This document shows, piece after piece, positions 24,730 to 31,022 of a stretch of 64,000 nucleotides of DNA. The DNA comes from Ammoniphilus oxalaticus. GTDB taxonomy: Bacteria > Bacillota > Bacilli > Aneurinibacillales > RAOX-1. Numbering within the stretch: the stretch's first letter is position 1; the number at the start of each line of letters is the position of its first letter. The stretch covers positions 1-64,000 of the forward strand of contig NZ_MCHY01000009.1 in assembly GCF_003609605.1 (NCBI RefSeq), given 5' to 3'. The notes below the pieces were generated by a model. It saw only the letters and a list, made by a program, of their open reading frames with translations. It was not told the origin of the DNA and did not search any database. The position numbers and the translations under genes were made by a program.

Positions 24730-24828
24730 TTACAATCGTCCTGCCCCAACAATAAACACGGCCATCATCATGGCCCCGAAGATCCCCGCCAATATTGATG
24801 CGGGCAACAGCCACCATACGTTGATCAT
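24730..24828 (-). CDS. Tiny membrane protein (32 aa, DUF3789-like)
   Basis: 32 residues from ATG 24828 behind AAGAGGAGG (7-nt spacing). Its ATG overlaps the stop of the Cys-rich gene (ATGA). Sequence MINVWWLLPASILAGIFGAM and then MMAVFIVGAGRL, a single membrane helix with small residues. Resembles the very short DUF3789 proteins of phages. Function unknown. Confidence 0.65.
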   Translation of the reverse strand: MINVWWLLPASILAGIFGAMMMAVFIVGAGRL

Positions 24829-24938
24829 TCCGCTTCCTCCTCTTGTTCACCTTCTTGATCACCGCATGACGGACAAAACGATGCTTCACAGCAAGGACAT
24901 TGCGCCCGCCATTCCAAACACTCCCAACACCTATCCAT
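24825..24938 (-). CDS. Tiny cysteine-rich protein (37 aa)
   Basis: 37 residues from ATG 24938 behind GGAGGGG. MDRCWECLEWRAQCPCCEAS, then FCPSCGDQEG and an acidic tail. Seven Cys in C-x2-C-type pairs suggest zinc or metal binding. Coupled to its neighbours on both sides (3 nt after the previous stop, ATGA with the next). Function unknown. Confidence 0.68.
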   Translation of the reverse strand: MDRCWECLEWRAQCPCCEASFCPSCGDQEGEQEEEAE

Positions 24939-25172
24939 TTACTTCCCCTCCAATGCTTTTCTGGCTCTTTCTCCGCCGTCTTCATTTATCGGAACCACAG
25001 GTCGCCACTGATCGAGTACGTTTTCCTTGTAATTGTTTTCATCCGCATAGAACCGTAATTCTTTACGAAGTCTTTCGTTTTCCTCGACCAGTTGTTTAAT
25101 CGTTTCGTCAAACGGACTCCCATATCCGTCAAAATATATTAATAATTTTTCTATTTCTTCTTTACTCAACAT
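24939..25172 (-). CDS. Hypothetical phage protein with coiled coil (77 aa)
   Basis: 77 residues, ATG start behind AGGAGGGAACAGGG. EEIEKLLIYFDGYGSPFDET followed by a heptad-rich stretch IKQLVEENERLRKELRFYAD and WRPVVPINEDGG. This pattern is frequent in small phage proteins with a leucine-zipper-like segment. Function unknown. A GC-rich hairpin (25188-25212) without a T-run lies just upstream. Confidence 0.72.
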   Translation of the reverse strand: MLSKEEIEKLLIYFDGYGSPFDETIKQLVEENERLRKELRFYADENNYKENVLDQWRPVVPINEDGGERARKALEGK

Positions 25173-25223
25173 CCCTGTTCCCTCCTAGGACCGCGTGGGT
25201 AACGGTCCTGCGCTTTAATTTCA

Positions 25224-25886
25224 TTAAGCTCTTGCTTCGAAGAAGTTTCCAAAGTCGTTACGAGCAGGTATGCCATCTTTTATTTCGTCCGTTGCTGCCT
25301 CTACATCAATTTCCAGTTCGCAATCATGACAATGGACAACATCGGTCCCTAGCGGTATATAGCGATTCCCTCGTTTGCCGCAATAGCACCAGTACCGACA
25401 TTTGTAACGCTCCGTCCCGTCTTCATCTACTTTGATTCCTGTATCCCAATGCTCAGGACGACCAGGTTCATACTCAGCATCAATGGTTTCATTGTCTGTC
25501 TTAATGTCCGCTGTTTCTGACAAGGAGAATGCCGATCTTTCACTAGCACCCAGCAAGGGAAGTGTTTTTGGTCTTGGTGCTTTCATTTCTTTCACACGCT
25601 TCAATCCTTGATCGAATTGATCTGGAGTTTTATTGGATTCAATCTCTTTCGATTCGGAAGCTTCCTTTGCCTTGCTCAAGATCCTGTCAACAATTGCTTT
25701 GGTTGACTCTTTGAGTTTTGGTCTGTCGATGTCGGATTTTTCAATTTTGTGCTCAATGATTTTATCCGATCCTTTGATTGAGCTGAAAAACCCCTCAATG
25801 ATTAGCTTTTCGTTATCTGTTGACGCGCCATTCATTTCAAGCCTACTTTGTTTAATACCCTCTTTTACCTCAATTATTATTTCCAT
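25224..25886 (-). CDS. Hypothetical phage protein with C-terminal zinc ribbon (220 aa)
   Basis: 220 residues, ATG start with AAAGGGGGAT. The first 100 residues are charged and helical (KLIIEGFFSSIKGSDKIIEH). A linker with KAPRPKTLPLLGA follows. The last 70 residues carry YKCRYWCYCGKRGNRY and VVHCHDCELEID, a four-Cys zinc ribbon. Looks like a DNA- or protein-binding accessory protein of the replication region. Family not recognised. Confidence 0.78.
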   Translation of the reverse strand: MEIIIEVKEGIKQSRLEMNGASTDNEKLIIEGFFSSIKGSDKIIEHKIEKSDIDRPKLKESTKAIVDRILSKAKEASESKEIESNKTPDQFDQGLKRVKEMKAPRPKTLPLLGASERSAFSLSETADIKTDNETIDAEYEPGRPEHWDTGIKVDEDGTERYKCRYWCYCGKRGNRYIPLGTDVVHCHDCELEIDVEAATDEIKDGIPARNDFGNFFEARA

Positions 25887-25902
25887 CCTAGTTATCCCCC
25901 TT

Positions 25903-26079
25903 TTATATTGACTGCCTGTAAGGACAGTCTGTATTTGTTGTTTGTGCGGCAGGCATACACTCTTTCAATCGCCTACATTGCAGCTCCCTAGCCGCTTGGT
26001 ACCGCATTTCCATCGGCGCGCTGTCGTCTAATGCGACGACCAACAGCTGAATTCTTGTCACTGTCCCCATTTTTCGCAT
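25903..26079 (-). CDS. Hypothetical phage protein (58 aa)
   Basis: 58 residues from ATG 26079, 9 nt after AGGAGG. MRKMGTVTRIQLLVVALDDS, then a conserved-looking APMEMRYQAARELQCRRLKE and a Cys/Pro-containing end. It overlaps the preceding small frame by about 90 nt in another frame. The good RBS spacing makes it the better supported of the two. Confidence 0.6.
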   Translation of the reverse strand: MRKMGTVTRIQLLVVALDDSAPMEMRYQAARELQCRRLKECMPAAQTTNTDCPYRQSI

Positions 26080-26158
26080 CCCTGTCATCCTCCTGAAAAG
26101 CCAATTGATCGTATTCCCTACCGTACATGTCGGTCATCTTCTCGATCCCGAACTTCAT
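25988..26158 (-). CDS. Possible small coupled gene (56 aa)
   Basis: Frame of 56 residues starting at ATG 26158, which shares a base with the stop of the zinc-finger gene (TGATG). MKFGIEKMTDMYGREYDQLA looks protein-like. The C-terminal half (SAVGRRIRRQRADGNAVPSG) lies over the next gene in another frame and is less convincing. Either an overlapping gene or a gene whose end was altered by frameshift. Confidence 0.4.
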   Translation of the reverse strand: MKFGIEKMTDMYGREYDQLAFQEDDRDAKNGDSDKNSAVGRRIRRQRADGNAVPSG

Positions 26159-26475
26159 CAAACAGCTTGAGCCGCCCATTCTTGTCTTATATTCCTTAGC
26201 TTCTCTTTGCTAATGTTGAATTTTCTTGCAATCGCCGCAAACGTCATCCCCTGTGATCTGAGAGACTCTAGTTTTTCTTTGGTCAAGTCTTGTAAATACG
26301 GCCGACCTAGCAACTTGCAACCTAATCTCTTAAGTTCAATGCCTATCGCGCATTCGACTTGACATATCCGCGTTTTTTTCGTTAGGCTTTTTCCTACAAC
26401 ACGTTCGCATCCCGCACACTGATCGAGAAGCTTACAAATCTGTAATCTGATCTTTCGTTTTTCCAACCTTTGCAT
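26158..26475 (-). CDS. Zinc-finger and helix-turn-helix phage protein
   Basis: 105 residues, ATG start. N-terminal part LLDQCAGCERVVG and RICQVECAIG give two Cys pairs of a zinc finger. C-terminal part YLQDLTKEKLESLRSQGMTF with AAIARKFNISKEKLRNIRQE is a resolvase-type helix-turn-helix. A similar Cys-finger plus HTH layout occurs in small Bacillales phage regulators. Target unknown. Confidence 0.75.
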   Translation of the reverse strand: MQRLEKRKIRLQICKLLDQCAGCERVVGKSLTKKTRICQVECAIGIELKRLGCKLLGRPYLQDLTKEKLESLRSQGMTFAAIARKFNISKEKLRNIRQEWAAQAV

Positions 26476-26534
26476 GGAATGATTCCGTCCCTTCCGTGGT
26501 ATACTAATACCGTCAATGTTTTTTCACACGGACT

Positions 26535-26753
26535 CTATGGGGTTCCCGCCCCTGAGTCCTCCTCTGTTCTAATCTTCGGGATGATGCTTCCTCCCAATCT
26601 CCGACAGTCATATCCAACCCTCGACATACAACGACGCCATAAGTGGCAGCGGCTCAGGCACGCCATTTGATTGTCCTCTCTAACCACCCAATCAGGTCTT
26701 GCGTCAGTAATCCCCACCCCTCCGATCACACTCTTTCTCACAACACACGTCAC
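26535..26753 (-). CDS. Small Cys-containing phage protein (72 aa)
   Basis: 72 residues from GTG 26753 with AGGGGAG upstream; the GTG at 26762 lies too close to that site. VIGGVGITDARPDWVVREDN, then ACLSRCHLWRRCMSRVGYDC and RRLGGSIIPKIR. The C-x3-C-x5-C spacing suggests metal binding. No family named, but the D-x-W and CHLW patterns look conserved. It follows RusA in the same operon. Confidence 0.6.
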   Translation of the reverse strand: MTCVVRKSVIGGVGITDARPDWVVREDNQMACLSRCHLWRRCMSRVGYDCRRLGGSIIPKIRTEEDSGAGTP

Positions 26754-26766
26754 GACAATCACTCCC

Positions 26767-27195
26767 CTAATTGATTTCCAGCAACTCTACCTCAATTTCG
26801 ATCCGCGGCTGCTCGCTATAAAACTTGGAGACGCGCAGATCGACGACTTGGCTGTCATCCTTCCAGATGATCTTGTTTAGAGCGTCACTTATTGATTTCA
26901 CGTAATTGTCGAGGTCTGGTTTGGTTGTTGGACGATATAGTCCTTGTTCTGCCAGCCCCATTCGCCGCCTGCTGAATGATTTGAGCATGGGCCGATATAT
27001 TGCCATCCTCACTTTCAACGGTCCCTCTAACGGCTTCCTGGGGGCGTGTTGAGAAGCAACCAATCCAACATACTGTTTAAAATCCCTTGAATTCTGAGGG
27101 TCGTACATTCGGATGCGCCCCCTATGCGTTGTTGCTCTCGCCCGTTCTTGGGCTACCGCTTCCCCTAACACGGTAAATTTAATTTTGTTTTTCAA
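26767..27195 (-). CDS. rusA: RusA-type Holliday-junction resolvase
   Basis: 142 residues from TTG 27195 (AGGAG 8 nt upstream; a GTG at 27204 overlaps the RBS). Contains KIKFTVLGEAVAQERARATT, KPDLDNYVKSISDALNKIIW and KDDSQVVDLRVSK, the three conserved acidic motifs of RusA. Cleaves four-way junctions in phage replication intermediates before packaging. Near the replication genes, as usual. Confidence 0.92.
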   Translation of the reverse strand: MKNKIKFTVLGEAVAQERARATTHRGRIRMYDPQNSRDFKQYVGLVASQHAPRKPLEGPLKVRMAIYRPMLKSFSRRRMGLAEQGLYRPTTKPDLDNYVKSISDALNKIIWKDDSQVVDLRVSKFYSEQPRIEIEVELLEIN

Positions 27196-27206
27196 GCTAT
27201 ACACTC

Positions 27207-27395
27207 CTAAATGGCTTTTTCTTGTTGGACCATACCGAACCTTCGATCTGCATCAGCGATCATTTGCCGTAACTCTTCCTCAGCCGCCACCACTTGCTCT
27301 TTGGTTCGAGGTCCGCAATCAGGGCAGGTCATGAAGAACACCGAAGAACTAAACGGAATCAGCATGGCGTTCGTGTTATTGCAAAGGTTACACAT
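27207..27395 (-). CDS. Small zinc-ribbon protein (62 aa)
   Basis: 62 residues, ATG start with GAGGAGG. CNLCNN at the start and CPDCGPRTKEQ in the middle form a zinc ribbon, followed by a helix (VVAAEEELRQMIADADRRFG). Sits between the helicase loader and RusA. Role unknown. Confidence 0.75.
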   Translation of the reverse strand: MCNLCNNTNAMLIPFSSSVFFMTCPDCGPRTKEQVVAAEEELRQMIADADRRFGMVQQEKAI

Positions 27396-27417
27396 TGGTT
27401 TTAGCCTCCTCTTTTAG

Positions 27418-28323
27418 TTACCCAAGTAGCAAGTTCAGCATGTCCTCATTCTCTTTTTCCGCAAGCATGCTCCGTATTTGTTCTTCTGGCATCTTAACTG
27501 GGAAGGCCATCTTTTTTATACGGTCCCTTACTCGACCCTCGGGATATTTTGAATCCAATTCATCGATTGCCAGGTTACTTGTAAAGATGGTTAATTTCAT
27601 GTTCAGCAATCGGTGTTCTAGTATTCTAGTAAATGTCTCTTCTACCCAATCACCTGTCTTCTCAACGCCAATGTCATCGAGGACCAGCAGATCCACGTTA
27701 CGAACAGCGTCGATAACGTCTGATGACTTAACATCGGCATCTTTGTCAAATCCCCTTCTAATTTCGCCCAACAGGTCGGCTGTGGAAGAGTAGTAAACAC
27801 TCACTCGACGCCCGTCCTTGTCGTAAACTTTCACAATCGCATTTAAAATACTTGCAGCCAGTCGAGTTTTTCCGCTGCCCTTCGTTCGGCTGTACAGGTA
27901 AAGACCCTTACCCTCCTCTCTAATCAGATCGAAATTTTTAACGAAGTTTCCAGCGTACCTCTTCGCCAGGGTAGCCTGTTCCTGCGATTCTGCTTTTTCG
28001 TAAATCTCAACATCGAAGGAATTTATTGTTGTGTCTGCAAACTCACTTGGCAGTTGAGCGTTGGATAATTTGAACCTTAACTTCTTGAACTCTTTACAGT
28101 CACACTCTCTAGCAAAGTCCCTGCCCTCCTCGTGATCCATAATCCAGATCAAGCTTGAGCCATCGCATTTTTTATAGGGACACTTATCAGAAATCGAACT
28201 CAATGTCTCGTAGCGTTCCGTGTAATCCTTTTTCTCTGGCAATGGCTTCGAGTCTTTTAACCTCTTGGCTAGTCTCGGATTCTCTTTCATCATTTGTTGA
28301 ATCGCGCTCCCTATGCTCTGCAT
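27418..28323 (-). CDS. xkdC: DnaC/DnaI-like helicase loader (XkdC-like)
   Basis: 301 residues from ATG 28323 with AAGGAG 9 nt upstream. Cys pairs CPYKKCDG and CDCKEFKKL in the N-terminal part; AAA+ core with Walker A TKGSGKTRLA, Walker B DLLVLDDIGVEK and sensor region TIFTSNLAIDEL. Loads the host replicative helicase onto the phage origin with the initiator protein. Its first 137 nt lie inside the initiator gene in another frame, a long overlap. Confidence 0.92.
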   Translation of the reverse strand: MQSIGSAIQQMMKENPRLAKRLKDSKPLPEKKDYTERYETLSSISDKCPYKKCDGSSLIWIMDHEEGRDFARECDCKEFKKLRFKLSNAQLPSEFADTTINSFDVEIYEKAESQEQATLAKRYAGNFVKNFDLIREEGKGLYLYSRTKGSGKTRLAASILNAIVKVYDKDGRRVSVYYSSTADLLGEIRRGFDKDADVKSSDVIDAVRNVDLLVLDDIGVEKTGDWVEETFTRILEHRLLNMKLTIFTSNLAIDELDSKYPEGRVRDRIKKMAFPVKMPEEQIRSMLAEKENEDMLNLLLG

Positions 28324-29161
28324 GGTTACCAACTCCTTGATTCTTAAGTTTTATAAGGCCTCTGAGCGCTTCATGCTGATCCGTGCCCCGCAGGATACCC
28401 AGCGTGTAGTTCTCGCGCTTGTCATCGTGCTTATCGAAATGAGTCCATAAAGCAAAGTTAATTTGTTCGGGAGAATATCTACTCATTTTGTCGATATGGT
28501 TTGATAAGACGTTTTCTGAAATCCTGCATGTGGATCTAGTCAATCGGATGCAGTCTAGATATTTAATTAAAATTTTTCTAGAGACTCCCGAAGGTAAGGC
28601 GTTGATTTGAAAATCAACAAAGGTCTTTATCTCATCTATCGAACTGATGTTTTTAGGTGAATTGCTCGTTTCGTTGGCATTAGTCTTAATATCTTTCTTT
28701 TCATTCTTCTCATTCTTTACATTCTTTTCATTCTTGTTTGTGTTCAACTGTTGTTCATTTGATGTTCGTTTGCTGTTCAACTGTTGTTCATCTGTGTGTT
28801 CACTATCCTTATCATCACCTTGATAGAACCCCCATTTAACAAGGGTTACAACAGAATATTTGTTGTTCGATTTGATGTTCAACATTCCCCATGTTTCTAA
28901 ATTTTCTAAGTACCTCCACCAAGTGGATTCACTGAGCTTTTTCTTTGGAGGGGTGCCCTTGTTAAGCTCTTCGGACAAGGAGATCCGACCGGTAATAAAC
29001 TGACCGGGTTGCAAATCTATAACTTCGTTTCCAACAAGGTACTTGTGATCCGAATGGGTTGCCTGCAACAAACAGTGGACCCATAACTTTAGATAATGCG
29101 GATCTTGCCAAACGGGATCCCCTTGAATTTTTCTATGAAGTTTTATCCAACCTTTTTCCAC
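28187..29161 (-). CDS. xkdB: Phage replication initiator (XkdB-like)
   Basis: 324 residues from GTG 29161 (GGGAG upstream). Winged-helix N-terminal part: GWIKLHRKIQGDPVWQDPHY, LQPGQFITGRISLSEELNKG and WWRYLENLETWGMLNIKSN. A low-complexity Asn/Lys/Glu/Gln stretch at about residues 125-155 is encoded by DNA repeats (possible origin iterons). The C-terminal part FVDFQINALPSGVSRKILI resembles the loader-binding half of such initiators. Directly precedes the DnaC-like loader. Confidence 0.88.
   Translation of the reverse strand: MEKGWIKLHRKIQGDPVWQDPHYLKLWVHCLLQATHSDHKYLVGNEVIDLQPGQFITGRISLSEELNKGTPPKKKLSESTWWRYLENLETWGMLNIKSNNKYSVVTLVKWGFYQGDDKDSEHTDEQQLNSKRTSNEQQLNTNKNEKNVKNEKNEKKDIKTNANETSNSPKNISSIDEIKTFVDFQINALPSGVSRKILIKYLDCIRLTRSTCRISENVLSNHIDKMSRYSPEQINFALWTHFDKHDDKRENYTLGILRGTDQHEALRGLIKLKNQGVGNHAEHRERDSTNDERESETSQEVKRLEAIAREKGLHGTLRDIEFDF
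28702..28791. repeat. Iteron-like repeats inside initiator gene (candidate phage origin)
   Basis: CATTCTT occurs at 28702, 28711, 28720 and 28729, exactly 9 bp apart. An 18-bp direct repeat TGTTCAACTGTTGTTCAT follows at 28741-28758 and 28774-28791. Origins embedded in the initiator gene are known from lambda (gene O) and several Gram-positive phages. Confidence 0.6.
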
Positions 29162-29177
29162 ACGTTTCACTCCCTGC

Positions 29178-29879
29178 CTATGGAACAATAACCATTTTCC
29201 CAGTCAGCCCTTGAATCTCTCTCTTAAACAATTCTTCATCGCTATTCGTGTCTGATAAATGAAGCAACCAAATCTGTTCAACCTTGCTTAAATCGTTCGC
29301 TTTCAGAAATTCTTTGACGTTTTCTAAACTGAAATGAGACTGCATTAACCGTCGTTTCATAGCCCTATGTACGCGTCCTGACACAATGTTTTCGTTAAGA
29401 ATGTCCATGCTGTAATTTGCCTCGACCATGATGTGAGTTAATCCAGTGAAACGATATCTGATGTAATAGGTATCTGTTGCAAAGAGAACCTTGGCGCCAC
29501 TCTTGTTTAGAAGCAGAAAGCCATAGGGTTCGCTTACATCGTGCTGTACGTCAAAGGGGATAATGTCCCACGTTCCAATCTTTATCCGCTCCTGCGTCGA
29601 TACACGGTGGATGCGGTGATGATCATGACCAATCGCTTCGGCCGTCCCTGCGGACATGTAACAATCAATGCCTGCTGCCGTAACCTCTTTGATCGCCTTG
29701 CTATGGTCCTTGTGCTCATGGCTGATAAGGCATGCGGCGATATCCGATGTCTTAAAGTCCAGGGCCTTTTGAATGTCCTTGTAGCGGATCCCCGCCTCGA
29801 GGAGCAGGGAGGTTTCACCATCTGTAATGTGATAGCAATTCCCCGCGCTCCCCGATGCAAGGGCTTTGATTTCAATCAC
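29178..29879 (-). CDS. MBL-fold hydrolase, YycJ/WalJ-like
   Basis: 233 residues, GTG start overlapping the RecT stop (GTGA). Starts MIEIKALASGSAGNCYHITD and has the metal site SHEHKDHSKAI (H54, H56, D58, H59), then FATDTYYIRYRF and a C-terminal HLSDTNSDEELFKREI. This is the YycJ/WalJ type of metallo-beta-lactamase fold, for which DNA exonuclease activity has been reported. Coupled to recT, so it may supply the nuclease that pairs with RecT. Activity on DNA is inferred, not shown. Confidence 0.88.
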   Translation of the reverse strand: MIEIKALASGSAGNCYHITDGETSLLLEAGIRYKDIQKALDFKTSDIAACLISHEHKDHSKAIKEVTAAGIDCYMSAGTAEAIGHDHHRIHRVSTQERIKIGTWDIIPFDVQHDVSEPYGFLLLNKSGAKVLFATDTYYIRYRFTGLTHIMVEANYSMDILNENIVSGRVHRAMKRRLMQSHFSLENVKEFLKANDLSKVEQIWLLHLSDTNSDEELFKREIQGLTGKMVIVP

Positions 29880-30835
29880 CAGGTCGGTTCGTCCGTTCCC
29901 GTTTTATCGAAACTGATTTCTTGATCATCCGACTCGCTTGTGGGGGCCTCTATCGGGTCCTGATCTTTATCAAACGGAAGTTCATCTACTTCTTCATATT
30001 CCGCATCAATGATCTCCTGATTCGCATTTTCGTTAATCTCTCGCATTACAGCAGAATCCTTCTCTTGCCCCTCAACGTAGGCGTAAGATGCAGCGTTTAC
30101 CTTTTTCGGGTCGACTTCTAAGTGTTCCGTAACTCGGTGAACCAACGTTTTATATCTCATTTCAGCAGGGTGTCCATCCCAAAACGTTTTGCTTTGTGCT
30201 GCGCTTCTAGACTTTTGGAAATCATCCTCTGTTACGATGACAAGTTTGTTTTTCTTCGGATCCTCGAATGCCAGATAACCAAATCCACCGATTATCTCTC
30301 CGCGGTCAAATGGATTTTTAACATCGAATTCATAAGACTCAACCTCATTTGAGAATGACTTTTTAATTGGTTTGAAATGGTCATTACTGTAAACGAGCTC
30401 ATAAACGATATCGATTGGCGGATCGACTGCAACCTGTGCCCTGTAGTACGCCTCCCCCACATAACCAACACGCAAATCCAAATCGTACTTACCTTCTCGC
30501 TTATTGAAATAAGGAACCGGATGGATGTGGTTGGGGATTAGAGCATCTAACCCCAGCTTCACGCGATGGACCGCATCCAAAGCTAATTTCCTCATGTTAA
30601 CGTTGTTCCATGTATAAGATGATTGCTTGTCGTTACTTCGCTTCGTTTCTAAATCTTTCAACACGTTGTCTACTTTCAAAAACAAGTGTTGTGCTAATGT
30701 CTTTTCGTAATCCGTGAAAGCTACTGGCGCACCCGCTTCTGCTGCGAACTGCTGCTGTACGCTTGCCAAAAACCTTTCTGATTGCGTGGCTTGTAGGCTA
30801 GTGTCTTTGTTTGCTACTTCGTTTTTATTGCTCAT
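29876..30835 (-). CDS. recT: RecT-type single-strand annealing recombinase
   Basis: 319 residues, ATG start with AGGAGGT. Typical RecT core: YTWNNVNMRKLALDAVHRVK, then LDALIPNHIHPVPYFN and the KRE-x-YDL-x-RVGYVGEA stretch, followed by HRVTEHLEVDPKKVNAASYA. C-terminal 70 residues acidic. Anneals single strands during phage recombination. In the skin element the homologue is YqaK, where the neighbour is the YqaJ nuclease. Here the neighbours are a Rad50-like ATPase and an MBL protein instead. Confidence 0.94.
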   Translation of the reverse strand: MSNKNEVANKDTSLQATQSERFLASVQQQFAAEAGAPVAFTDYEKTLAQHLFLKVDNVLKDLETKRSNDKQSSYTWNNVNMRKLALDAVHRVKLGLDALIPNHIHPVPYFNKREGKYDLDLRVGYVGEAYYRAQVAVDPPIDIVYELVYSNDHFKPIKKSFSNEVESYEFDVKNPFDRGEIIGGFGYLAFEDPKKNKLVIVTEDDFQKSRSAAQSKTFWDGHPAEMRYKTLVHRVTEHLEVDPKKVNAASYAYVEGQEKDSAVMREINENANQEIIDAEYEEVDELPFDKDQDPIEAPTSESDDQEISFDKTGTDEPTW

Positions 30836-31022
30836 TTGTTGTTACCTCCTGTTTTTGTTCCTTCTGTACCAAAGTGATAGTGCCGTCAAATTCTCCTTTA
30901 TTTAATAAAGTCAAGAATCGTATACGATCAATTAAACTATCGAAAAACATTCTGTTTCTACCGCGCTTACCTGATAACTCCACTCCGTAAATCTTTTTCA
31001 ATTTACGCCACCACACTTTCAT
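30825..31022 (-). CDS. Small basic protein between ATPase and RecT
   Basis: 65 residues from ATG 31022 (GTG 31016 also possible); the frame upstream of it lies inside the ATPase gene. KVWWRKLKKIYGVELSGKRG, then FFDSLIDRIRFLTLLNKGEF and a Gln/Glu-rich end overlapping the RecT start. Overlaps on both sides suggest coupled translation. Function unknown, possibly an accessory subunit. Confidence 0.65.
   Translation of the reverse strand: MKVWWRKLKKIYGVELSGKRGRNRMFFDSLIDRIRFLTLLNKGEFDGTITLVQKEQKQEVTTNEQ

Noticed and set aside
24701-24985. 94-codon basic frame across the tiny-gene block
   Set aside because: Overlaps three short frames with better ribosome sites; composition is typical of a shifted Cys-rich sequence.
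25188-25212. GC-rich hairpin AGGACCG/CGGTCCT between two early genes
   Set aside because: No T-run on either strand, so not called a terminator; too little to name an operator.
26497-26565. Possible fourth plus-strand mini-unit (TGGTATACT and GGACTC/GAGTCC hairpin)
   Set aside because: The T-run precedes the hairpin instead of following it, so the promoter-terminator layout of the other three is not met.
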